Source: Ailanthus altissimus
Taxonomy: Eukaryota; Streptophyta; Magnoliopsida; Sapindales; Simaroubaceae
Reading direction: 5' to 3'
Assembly (NCBI GenBank): GCA_946807835.1
Contig: OX327706.1
Span: 20,077,001 to 20,141,000, forward strand
Length of the DNA stretch: 64,000 nt
Shown piece by piece: positions 12,617-22,614 of this stretch (position 1 is the stretch's first letter; each line of letters begins with the position of its first letter). The notes beneath the pieces were generated by a model. The model was not told where the DNA came from, ran no database searches, and worked only from the letters and a program-made list of their open reading frames with translations. The position numbers and the translations under genes are program-made.

Positions 12617-12790
12617 TTATGTGCCAAATAATAAATGATTAATTGCTTCTTTAACAAATGGCAACCCATCTCTTTGCATGTAAGTTGCCTTTTTAGTATA
12701 AATATGGTTGTTTTGTAAGTTTAGATGACCACTTGAATACAATTCATTATTTCTTTCTCTCATCTCTTTACTTGCCTTATTTCCATTCAT
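12617..12790 (+). repeat. 5' LTR portion of the old copia element
   Basis: Aligns with 27420-27592 (shared landmarks: ATGTGCCAAAT, CCCATCTCTTTGCATGTAA, TATAAATATGGTT, GACCACTT). The copies are diverged by substitutions and small indels, indicating an old insertion. The upstream part of this LTR appears truncated relative to the 3' copy. Confidence 0.7.
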
Positions 12791-13190
12791 TTTCACTTTA
12801 TGTAACAACAAGTTATCTGCATAGGGATTTTATTTCAAGAAATATACCATCTATCCCTTTAGTCTCATATTTAATATAATTATTGTTATGAATATGCTTT
12901 GTAATTGTCATTAAATTGGATCCTCTATATCAAAATATAAAGGTTACTTTTATATGTTTTATTGGATTGTATAGCATCTCCATATTTTCTTATTTTGTAT
13001 TTTAAAGATAAAGAAGAAGAAATATATAGTATTGAAGTTCAGGATTTAAGAATTTGAAGATCTTAAAGAAGTTGAAGCATTATTTAGAAGAGTTGAAGAC
13101 TACATCAAGATATCCAACCTTACAAAGCTTAAGTTCTACACCTTACATAACTCAAGTGAGAGCTATTTATCCTGTATTTTAAATGCTAAG

Positions 13191-16036
13191 TGTAGTAACC
13201 AGTATCCATAACCGGTAAGAATATGTATATTTATATATATAAATATACGTATTTTATTTGTATGTGGGTGATCCTTGATTTATATATTGTTATTAGTAGT
13301 GTTTTTATAGGTTAAGGATATACTATTAGTATTGGGTTTATTTGCAAGACTTTGGAATTATTTTAGGGACCAAATTGTTATACTTTGAAAGTTTTGAGGG
13401 TGAATTCGTAAATACCAAAAATTAACCACTTAGTATAAAAATACACTTTTAAAAACCCTAATTCTCTCATTTTGGTCGAGCTACCCATTTTTAAGAGAGA
13501 GAAGAGAGAAATAGAGGAGAGAGAAAGAGAAGAAGAAGAAGAAGAAATTGGAATTTTTGGATCTTAAGAGGTATATCACAATTATTTCTTAATTTATTGG
13601 TGTTAATTATGTTAATTTCTTTAAGTTTTGATTTCTGGAAATATGTATAATTGAGGATTTGATGTGTATTTCGTATGATAGTTTGAGAATTGATGATGAT
13701 TTATAAGATAGTTTGATAAATCATGATGAATTGTGGAATTTTTGCTGGATAACCTCTTGATCTAGGAATTTTATAAATTTTTTTAATTCGATTCTGGTTT
13801 TGAATTTTGAGTATGTGAAATTAGACATGTTTAGGATCATCTGAGACTTTGAATCGACTGAAAATCTCAGAAATTGAATTTGTAGTGAATTTACCAAAAT
13901 GACCCTGGAATTCTGGAAATTTCCTGTGTAAACAGTATGATACAGTGGAAAATAATTTTTGACCTGCTGAATGATCTTTAAAAATTATGAATTTGTGGCA
14001 TATGATAATTTTATATGTCTAATATGATATACTCGGAATTGAGAATTTGGATCAATGTGGTTGAAGTGTTATGAATTTCTAAAGTGTATCAGCTCATTGT
14101 AGTATTTGATTAACAGATTTTTAAAGTTATGAAATAAAATAGTTTTAAAATACTTTTGGCAGTTATTTGGAAGCCAAATATTTATCATGGACTGAGATAT
14201 GTGTCAAGAGTAATTATGTGATAGTTTTATAATTTTTGAGTTAGTATATGATTTTATAAAATTGGGAGATTGAATACTGTTCAGTAAGTATCTTGATCCT
14301 GTCAGGTTTGTAGTTTGGATTCGATGGTGTGTATGGAATGGATTGTGTAAGAATTTTGATATAATATTCATATATAAGAAGTATATATGAGTCAAGAATG
14401 ATATATTCTTATTTCAGAGTAATTGGACATCATTTGATGTATTAGAAATTTTTGTTAAGTATAAGTGGTCAGAATGACAGGTTTTGAGAAACCAAATATT
14501 TAGACCAATTTGATGTGATAAATGCATTGTGTATAATTTTGTAAGCTATTTAAAGTATTTTGTGTGAATTTTAAGGCTTATGAAAGGATTAATCTCCATT
14601 GATAGGTTAAGGAGATTTAAGCCTTGTAGCTGAAAGTGTTAAGAGGTAAGTATACTAGACTTACTACTGGAATCACAATAAACATAATAATTGTTTTGTA
14701 TGATTTTGTAAATGGGGTTAAGAATATGTTTATGATATGTCAAAGTATATTTTGATATGAAATGTGAATATATGTTTATGAATGTGAGCATTGACATTGA
14801 GCATGGACATACATGTGTTTTTGAAAGTGAGCTTTCCAAAATAAGATGCGTTTAACAAAGAAAGCTTTTGAAGTGTAATATGTCCATGAGAAATATTTTG
14901 TGATTTGAGGGTACTTGAACTCACTGTTAACTTAGTAGGCATTTTATGTGATTTGTGGAGCCTTTATGTGTGGCCTTTCCTTCGGGATTGGTATATGTTA
15001 TGTGTTCCGTATGTAGGGAGGATCCTATTGGTACCTAAAGGAAGTGTGAGTCATCACATTCGTGTGGTGGCGTATTGGTACACGTGAGAGGACTCACCGA
15101 TGATCAGGGTGAGGGTTTGGCTTTTACCTTCGGGCATAAGCGTTATATATGTGTGATTTAAAGACCTCACTTGTACTATTCCTCTCATACGGTATGTCAC
15201 CTACGAGTGACATTTGGCTCATTATGTGATATGTGATATGTAAGTCCTACTAAGTAGTAGTTGAGTGATGGTATTCCTATTATGTGTTTTGAAAGAATGT
15301 GTAAGCGCTTACATGATATGTGATTTGATAAGATTATGATTTTGATTGATCACAGCATATCATACATATGCATTGTGTACATATATGTATTTGTATTTGA
15401 TATATGAAAAACTAGTATGCTTACTGAGTTTTATACTCATTATAGTTTATGGTGATTTCAGGTAAATAAGGTACATGTGTGCTTAGCGGATTTGGCAAGG
15501 CTTCTGCTGTTCCTTGGGTTCCCTAAGTTGCTAGGTTGTTGTGTGTTTCATTTGGGGACACGTGGGATAGGATATTTGGTTTGTCCCTATTGAATAAATA
15601 CTTATGTATTATTTCATTGTGTGTGGATTAGATTTGGTTTAAGTTTTATAAAGTGTGGTCATTGGATGATTTTAAGTAAGAATTTGCAATGGATATATTC
15701 TGGGCTCCCGGTAACAAAGTTGCTACTGGTGACGTAGTAGAGTGTTAATCTCTGAGAAAACTCTGCGTATCTCCGGTTTAATAATTGTCCCAGTCATAAT
15801 TCAATTGCTATAATTCTGAAAGAAATTGAAATGAATGTTTAAATATTGTCAAGAGAAGTTTATATTTATATGTTAGGTTATGGTTGATTTTAGTGTTGAA
15901 CTTACTAGCAACTTGCTAAGGATTTCTGTGTTGAATGAAAGTTGAGTATTTTGTGTAATATTATTTATGAGTGCACGTGCAGTGAATGAATGTAAGTGAT
16001 GTCGTGTGTCGGATCTTTTGGGTCTGGGGCGTGACA
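13191..16036 (+). repeat. 5' LTR of the young gypsy element
   Basis: 2846 bp, starting TGTAGTAACC and ending GCGTGACA. A purine-rich GA tract lies at about 13491-13553. Small ORFs inside are repeated exactly in the 3' LTR and show no known domain, so I do not call them genes. Confidence 0.95.
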
Positions 16037-16044
16037 GCTTTTAT

Positions 16045-16056
16045 TGGTATCAGAGC
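16045..16056 (+). other. Primer-binding site (initiator tRNA-Met type)
   Basis: TGGTATCAGAGC, complementary to the 3' end of plant initiator tRNA-Met, eight bases downstream of the 5' LTR end. It shows that minus-strand DNA priming is still possible for this element. Confidence 0.9.
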
Positions 16057-16419
16057 TAAGATATGATTCTGTAGACTTTTAAGTGTTGAGTCAAGGGAAC
16101 AGAGCAGATGCCAAATCCTTAGGATTGTATTTGTAGCTGTGTTGTGTAAAAGTTTGACATATTCCTTAAATGTTATATGATTTTGTGAAGATGAAACAGT
16201 ATCCAAGAACTGCTAAGATTGTTGTTGTTGTGGATAATGGTACCTTGTGGATCTTATGTTACCATTTAGAATTTTTTTAAGTTGTGACTAATATGCTTAG
16301 CAAGAATGATGTCGAATATCTTATAATGATAATTTGCATGTCATAGAGCAAATTGAGAAAATTTTCTCAATGACAAAATATAGAGAAGTTGAGTATTGAA
16401 GACATCAATTGAAACAACT

Positions 16420-16425
16420 TTTATT
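16420..16425 (-). terminator. Candidate poly(A) signal of the LOG gene
   Basis: AATAAA on the minus strand, about 47 nt downstream of the LOG stop codon. A plausible cleavage/polyadenylation signal; not proof of use. Confidence 0.5.
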
Positions 16426-16471
16426 GAAAAGGAAAACAACAACAATAGCAGCAACAATAATACAGTAAAGG

Positions 16472-17125
16472 CTATGGAGTGAGATTTAAGTCTATTTTGC
16501 GCTTCTTCTGACTGTCATAAGTAGACCAGTCTAACTGATGCAATGTTGGATTAGACAGAGGAATAAAAGACTGCAATTGATCAATCAGTTGATCAACAGT
16601 TGGAGCTGAAATAAAAATCCGTCGTGCTAGAAGTGGGATGAATTGTGTTCCCGCTGCATAGTCAAGAAAAGATATCAACCCGTCGTAAAAACCATTAACA
16701 TTTAACAAACCAATGGGTTTTTGATGGATTTGTAATTGTGCCCATGAGACAATTTGAAAAATTTCCTCCAAGGTCCCGAAACCTCCTGGTAGAGCTATGA
16801 AAGCATCTGCATGCCTAAGCATTTGAGCCATTCGTTCATACATAGATGAGACTTGTAACTCATCCCCAATTGTTTTTCCTACAACATTTTCAATAGCTAG
16901 AGGTTTTGGAATGATACCCAAAACTCGACTACCTTTATTGTGTGCAGCTTTTGCCACAGACCCCATTAACCCTCGGTTACCTCCTCCATATACTAAATGT
17001 ATATTTCGCTCAGCTAATACCTTACCAAGATTTTCTGCAACTTTTGTAAACTCTTCAGTATTCCCAGGGTTGGATCCACAAAAGACACAAATTTTTGTGA
17101 ATCGACGAGCTGAGGTTTCCTCCAT
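16472..17125 (-). CDS. LOG: LOG-family cytokinin riboside 5'-monophosphate phosphoribohydrolase, intronless, inside LTR retrotransposon
   Basis: Uninterrupted 217-aa reading frame starting at ATG 17125 (an in-frame GTG at 17137 lies upstream; plant genes start at ATG). LOG enzymes release active free-base cytokinin from its riboside monophosphate in cytosol and nucleus. Motifs: N-terminal ICVFCGSNPGN, phosphate-binding GGGNRGLMG, a conserved Arg in MYERMAQM, and the signature PGGFGTLEE followed by WAQLQIHQKPIGLLNVNGFYD. Length is normal for plant LOGs (about 210-230 aa) and no key residue is visibly lost. Plant LOG genes normally have several introns (established knowledge); this one has none, indicating a processed copy. 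It lies antisense to the retrotransposon between the PBS and a pararetroviral block in the same orientation as LOG. A TATA box sits upstream and a poly(A) signal downstream. Expression is not demonstrated. Confidence 0.95.
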   Translation of the reverse strand: MEETSARRFTKICVFCGSNPGNTEEFTKVAENLGKVLAERNIHLVYGGGNRGLMGSVAKAAHNKGSRVLGIIPKPLAIENVVGKTIGDELQVSSMYERMAQMLRHADAFIALPGGFGTLEEIFQIVSWAQLQIHQKPIGLLNVNGFYDGLISFLDYAAGTQFIPLLARRIFISAPTVDQLIDQLQSFIPLSNPTLHQLDWSTYDSQKKRKIDLNLTP

Positions 17126-17185
17126 TGTTATGCTCACCCTAATCTTTGAATATTTTTGAGTTTGTATAAAGATGCAATAATAATG

Positions 17186-17193
17186 TATTTATA
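17186..17193 (-). promoter_or_regulatory. TATA box of the LOG gene
   Basis: TATAAATA on the minus strand, 61 bp upstream of the LOG ATG, predicting a transcription start around 17155-17160 and a short leader. The 0.5-kb spacer upstream separates LOG from the pararetroviral ORF. Such spacers in caulimovirids hold a promoter, so the TATA box could be LOG-derived or virus-derived. Confidence 0.6.
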
Positions 17194-17720
17194 GAGAAAC
17201 AAATTGATAATAGCTGTGGAGCATATGTGTAAGTATGTTCAAGTATATATTTTTCTCGATTCTTGTGAGGTAAAACAAAAAAAAAGAGAATGAGTTTTAC
17301 TTTATCATTTTATAAGGGACAATAGGTCGCAAAATCTTGAATAAATATATGTTGATATGTAAGTGTGATAAAAATTGTGTCGGAAGTGTGATAAGTTAGG
17401 TAAGATAATTAAGAAAAGTCAATAAAAGCCTATTTCATGGATTTAGGGACTTAGCCATTTTGGCACTAATGGTCGACAATACATCAATGATTTGAAGACT
17501 TTTTGAGCTAACAATTGGACTTTGGACATGAGGCCAAATTAACTTTATTAATTACAAAGATTTTGTGGTCTTAACATTAATTTTTGGCCGATAGATTAAA
17601 AGCAGATATGAAGAAAGATAAAGCACACTTGACATAAAGATAAAACGGTAATCAGTCTCTCTTTGATGTGATAGAGCAACACGGATCTAGTTTCTGTGAA
17701 AATAGAAACAACAATGTAGG

Positions 17721-18848
17721 TCAAAATGAGTCTCCTTGGTCGCTTTCATCTGTGTCGTATCCGTGAGAGAGGAACTTATGGAGTTGTTGTTCCCATACAT
17801 TGAATGAGGGCTCTGGCGGAGTGGAATGTGGGTCTACCATATCTTGATCTTCTCTAGGTGAGCTGGTCTGGATGAGGGATGTGCTGGCTTCCTCTTGGAT
17901 TTGGGTGTCGGTTGGATAAGGTTGGGAGTCTTGAAAGAGGGATAAGTCAAGATTGGGTTGGTGTTGGTCAGGTTCTGTCGGGACAGGTGGCTGAGGCCAT
18001 TGGTGAAGGTTATCCATTTCTTGTCTGTATCTGGCATAATAAGTCATGTTTGGGATATGGTGATGGTGGGTAGAGTAATTTGTATTTCTATGATGTGAAA
18101 GATGACGTTTTTGTCTTTGTTGGAATTTGAGTATATTGGCAAAATTCAGTTCTTCTGCAAAGTCATCTTCAACCTGTTCCCAAGGCGCAGCATCTTCTGG
18201 GGAGATCCAAACGGACGGAGGAATTATCTGATTTTCTTGAGCAAGAATTCTTTCAAGTTCTCTCTTTTGCTAGATTACTTCTTCAGGCCAGAGCTTAATT
18301 GATCCCTTTAGTGAAAGGGTAAAGGTGAGGTAATCCTTGACAGTGGGGTAATAATGGATTTCATGATCTGAAACAATCATACCCTTTCGTTGGAGAAGTA
18401 AAACAGACCAAAGATGTTGTCTAGGGACTGCAGCATTTGTGTTGTTTGCAATCATGTGTTGAAATTTAGTTATCCACCATGTCTTTGGGTAAAACCATTG
18501 GAGAAAAATCAGGGCTGGATGATCTTCATCACATTTTTCTAATTTTTGGACGGTTCTAAGTAATGGGAATTCCATGGCGATTGTATATAGATCCAATAGG
18601 TACCATAACAAGTAAATGACAGATTTGGACCATTGGGAAAATGGGAAAAAATAGTGCAGGTGAAAGAAAGGGTATTCCAAGTTGAACAAAGGGCCACCAA
18701 GAACTGTGAGACCGTGTTCTTGAACTGCCAAGATGGCGTAGTGTCTGATGAATTCTTTGGCACGGGAATGAAGTGTTCTGGTTCTGATTAGGTCTGGAAA
18801 TTGTGGTGGAGAAAAAGGAACATGAGGAGTTATGATAATGGGATTCAT
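17721..18848 (-). pseudogene. Endogenous pararetrovirus-like downstream ORF, one internal stop
   Basis: Starts at ATG 18848 and reads about 375 codons to a stop at 17721, interrupted by a single in-frame TAG near 18270. The N-terminal two thirds is hydrophobic/aromatic with a run such as VQEHGLTVLGGPLFNLEYPF. The C-terminal third is Gln/Pro/Ser/Asp-rich and probably disordered. It follows an RNase H end in the same frame, the place where some endogenous caulimovirids (e.g. florendoviruses) have a second ORF of unknown function. Family assignment rests on this context and my recollection of similar plant-genome ORFs. No function is assigned. Confidence 0.55.
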
Positions 18849-19120
18849 TATGAAGATGGTAAGAGGGTTGGTTTTCTTTATTGCTAGAAAAGTGATTATG
18901 AGGTTTAGGCTATTTATAGAGTTTTGTGAAAGAAAATCAATAATCGTTTTGTTCTTTCCTTTTCCGTGGATGACGTTAAAGGAATAGTTGAAAAACCATA
19001 TTTGCCATCGCAATAATTGTGCTAGTGCAATCTTTTCTGTTTGAAACTGAGCATATTAGAAAAAAGCAGACATGTCAGTCTCAATGAGAAAATGATGTCC
19101 AATAAGGTGGACTATTTTTT
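18849..19120 (-). pseudogene. Endogenous pararetrovirus-like RNase H C-terminus
   Basis: Minus-strand translation contains the pattern RWQIWFFNYSFNVIHGKGKN followed by DFLSQ, characteristic of the end of the reverse transcriptase/RNase H polyprotein of Caulimoviridae (the Ty3 equivalent ends in ADALSR). An in-frame stop lies upstream near 19050 and the rest of the polymerase is absent. It is a dead fragment carried inside the gypsy element. Confidence 0.6.
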
Positions 19121-19529
19121 TTTTTTAAAGAGTTAGAGTAAGAGATATAATGTTGAGATCTATAGTTTAAGAATCATTGATCATTTAAGATCATACCTTC
19201 AATATTCTGATTTGAATGACAACTTAGTTGCGTAGAAATGCTACATTTTTTTTTTAATGATATCAAGGTAGTGAATGATATTATGACGTATGAGTATATG
19301 TTGAAGGGATTAAAATTTTTAAAGAAGTTAAGAATTTTATGTAAGAGATTAGTATGGGTATTCTACATCTATATTATTCTTTAATGAATGAAAGGTGAAG
19401 TGTATAGATACCCATTAAATATCGAACGAATGGGAAAAAAGAATAAAAATATGTGTGTATAATTTTATAAGTCCATAATGTGTGTCATATGTTTATTTTA
19501 TGGATATATGTTTCGTACTCCTCTCGTAT

Positions 19530-19754
19530 ACTCAGCTATGAGCCAACTTAGAGATAATCTAACATATGAATGAGTATTTATTAGGATTTTGGACCACAAT
19601 GAGCAAATCCTATATACAAGGAAGATTGCTTTGTAAATGTTTTATGAATAAACTATACAGTTGAAAAGGAAAATTGAGAATGAGAAGAAGAAATGAGATC
19701 TAAGTATCCTCATCTATGTGCTTAAGTTATGAATTTCGAGGACGAAATTCTTAT
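19530..19754 (+). pseudogene. Chromovirus pol C-terminal (chromodomain-like) remnant
   Basis: Plus-strand fragments resemble the end of chromovirus integrase/chromodomain: the pattern RILDHNEQILYTRKIAL followed by degenerate copies of the usual VxWxNHxxEEATWE region, then the common tail before the purine tract. Stops interrupt it. It is the only visible trace of the element's own gag-pol. Confidence 0.6.
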
Positions 19755-19767
19755 AAGGAGGGGAGAA
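19755..19767 (+). other. Polypurine tract of the gypsy element
   Basis: AAGGAGGGGAGAA directly before the 3' LTR, the expected plus-strand primer. Confidence 0.85.
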
Positions 19768-19768
19768 T

Positions 19769-22614
19769 TGTAGTAACCAGTATCCATAACCGGTAAGAAT
19801 ATGTATATTTATATATATAAATATACGTATTTTATTTGTATGTGGGTGATCCTTGATTTATATATTGTTATTAGTAGTGTTTTTATAGGTTAAGGATATA
19901 CTATTAGTATTGGGTTTATTTGCAAGACTTTGGAATTATTTTAGGGACCAAATTGTTATACTTTGAAAGTTTTGGGGGTGAATTCGTAAATACCAAAAAT
20001 TAACCACTTAGTATAAAAATACACTTTTAAAAACCCTAATTCTCTCATTTTGGTCGAGTTACCCATTTTTAAGAGAGAGAAGAGAGAAATAGAGGAGAGA
20101 GAAAGAGAAGAAGAAGAAGAAGAAATTGGAATTTTTGGATCTTAAGAGGTATATCACAATTATTTCTTAATTTATTGGTGTTAATTATGTTAATTTCTTT
20201 AAGTTTTGATTTCTGGAAATATGTATAATTGAGGATTTGATGTGTATTTCGTATGATAGTTTGAGAATTGATGATGATTTATAAGATAGTTTGATAAATC
20301 ATGATGAATTGTGGAATTTTTGCTGGATAACCTCTTGATCTAGGAATTTTATAAATTTTTTTAATTCGATTCTGGTTTTGAATTTTGAGTATGTGAAATT
20401 AGACATGTTTAGGATCATCTGAGACTTTGAATCGACTGAAAATCTCAGAAATTGAATTTGTAGTGAATTTACCAAAATGACCCTGGAATTCTGGAAATTT
20501 CCTGTGTAAACAGTATGATACAGTGGAAAATAATTTTTGACCTGCTGAATGATCTTTAAAAATTATGAATTTGTGGCATATGATAATTTTATATGTCTAA
20601 TATGATATACTCGGAATTGAGAATTTGGATCAATGTGGTTGAAGTGTTATGAATTTTTAAAGTGTATCAGCTCATTGTAGTATTTGATTAACAGATTTTT
20701 AAAGTTATGAAATAAAATAGTTTTAAAATACTTTTGGCAGTTATTTGGAAGCCAAATATTTATCATGGACTGAGATATGTGTCAAGAGTAATTATGTGAT
20801 AGTTTTATAATTTTTGAGTTAGTATATGATTTTATAAAATTGGGAGATTGAATACTGTTCAGTAAGTATCTTGATCCTGTCAGGTTTGTAGTTTGGATTC
20901 GATGGTGTGTATGGAATGGATTGTGTAAGAATTTTGATATAATATTCATATATAAGAAGTATATATGAGTCAAGAATGATATATTCTTATTTCAGAGTAA
21001 TTGGACATCATTTGATGTATTAGAAATTTTTGTTAAGTATAAGTGGTCAGAATGACAGGTTTTGAGAAACCAAATATTTAGACCAATTTGATGTGATAAA
21101 TGCATTGTGTATAATTTTGTAAGCTATTTAAAGTATTTTGTGTGAATTTTAAGGCTTATGAAAGGATTAATCTCCATTGATAGGTTAAGGAGATTTAAGC
21201 CTTGTAGCTGAAAGTGTTAAGAGGTAAGTATACTAGACTTACTACTGGAATCACAATAAACATAATAATTATTTTGTATGATTTTGTAAATGGGGTTAAG
21301 AATATGTTTATGATATGTCAAAGTATATTTTGATATGAAATGTGAATATATGTTTATGAATGTGAGCATTGACATTGAGCATGGACATACATGTGTTTTT
21401 GAAAGTGAGCTTTTCAAAATAAGATGCGTTTAACAAAGAAAGCTTTTGAAGTGTAATATGTCCATGAGAAATATTTTGTGATTTGAGGGTACTTGAACTC
21501 ACTGTTAACTTAGTAGGCATTTTATGTGATTTGTGGAGCCTTTATGTGTGGCCTTTCCTTCGGGATTGGTATATGTTATGTGTTCCGTATGTAGGGAGGA
21601 TCCTATTGGTACCTAAAGGAAGTGTGAGTCATCACATTCGTGTGGTGGCGTATTGGTACACGTGAGAGGACTCACCGATGATCAGGGTGAGGGTTTGGCT
21701 TTTACCTTCGGGCATAAGCGTTATATATGTGTGATTTAAAGACCTCACTTGTACTATTCCTCTCATACGGTATGTCACCTACGAGTGACATTTGGCTCAT
21801 TATGTGATATGTGATATGTAAGTCCTACTAAGTAGTAGTTGAGTGATGGTATTCCTATTATGTGTTTTGAAAGAATGTGTAAGCGCTTACATGATATGTG
21901 ATTTGATAAGATTATGATTTTGATTGATCACAGCATATCATACATATGCATTGTGTACATATATGTATTTGTATTTGATATATGAAAAACTAGTATGCTT
22001 ACTGAGTTTTATACTCATTATAGTTTATGGTGATTTCAGGTAAATAAGGTACATGTGTGCTTAGCGGATTTGGCAAGGCTTCTGCTGTTCCTTGGGTTCC
22101 CTAAGTTGCTAGGTTGTTGTGTGTTTCATTTGGGGACACGTGGGATAGGATATTTGGTTTGTCCCTATTGAATAAATACTTATGTATTATTTCATTGTGT
22201 GTGGATTAGATTTGGTTTAAGTTTTATAAAGTGTGGTCATTGGATGATTTTAAGTAAGAATTTGCAATGGATATATTCTGGGCTCCCGGTAACAAAGTTG
22301 CTACTGGTGACGTAGTAGAGTGTTAATCTCTGAGAAAACTCTGCGTATCTCCGGTTTAATAATTGTCCCAGTCATAATTCAATTGCTATAATTCTGAAAG
22401 AAATTGAAATGAATGTTTAAATATTGTCAAGAGAAGTTTATATTTATATGTTAGGTTATGGTTGATTTTAGTGTTGAACTTACTAGCAACTTGCTAAGGA
22501 TTTCTGTGTTGAATGAAAGTTGAGTATTTTGTGTAATATTATTTATGAGTGCACGTGCAGTGAATGAATGTAAATGATGTCGTGTGTCGGATCTTTTGGG
22601 TCTGGGGCGTGACA
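19769..22614 (+). repeat. 3' LTR of the young gypsy element
   Basis: 2846 bp, same ends as the 5' LTR. Differences noted by eye relative to the 5' copy at 19975, 20059, 20657, 21271, 21414 and 22574. Confidence 0.95.

Larger units (their letters stand above)
13191..22614 (+). mobile_element. Young non-autonomous Ty3/gypsy (chromovirus-type) element carrying LOG and pararetroviral DNA
   Basis: Complete LTR retrotransposon, 9424 bp, flanked by the 5-bp target duplication ctaag (13186-13190 and 22615-22619). LTRs 13191-16036 and 19769-22614 are each 2846 bp and differ at six positions by eye (offset constant at 6578, no indels). A tRNA-Met-type primer-binding site (16045-16056) and a purine tract (19755-19767) are in place. 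The segment gacgaaattcttataaggag before the 3' LTR and a decayed chromodomain-like pol tail point to the Tekay/Del branch of chromoviruses (inference). The 3.7-kb interior lacks gag, protease, RT, RNase H and integrase. It instead contains an intronless LOG gene and an endogenous-pararetrovirus-like fragment, both antisense. It must therefore have been mobilised in trans. Confidence 0.93.

Noticed and set aside
14204..15087. Small ORFs inside the gypsy LTR, duplicated exactly in the second LTR (20782-21665)
   Set aside because: They recur only because the LTR is repeated, have no known domain, and are in low-complexity A+T-rich sequence.
17126..17137. GTG at 17137 as the LOG start, adding four residues
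   Set aside because: Plant nuclear genes start at ATG; the ATG at 17125 gives the normal LOG N-terminus and a leader consistent with the TATA box.
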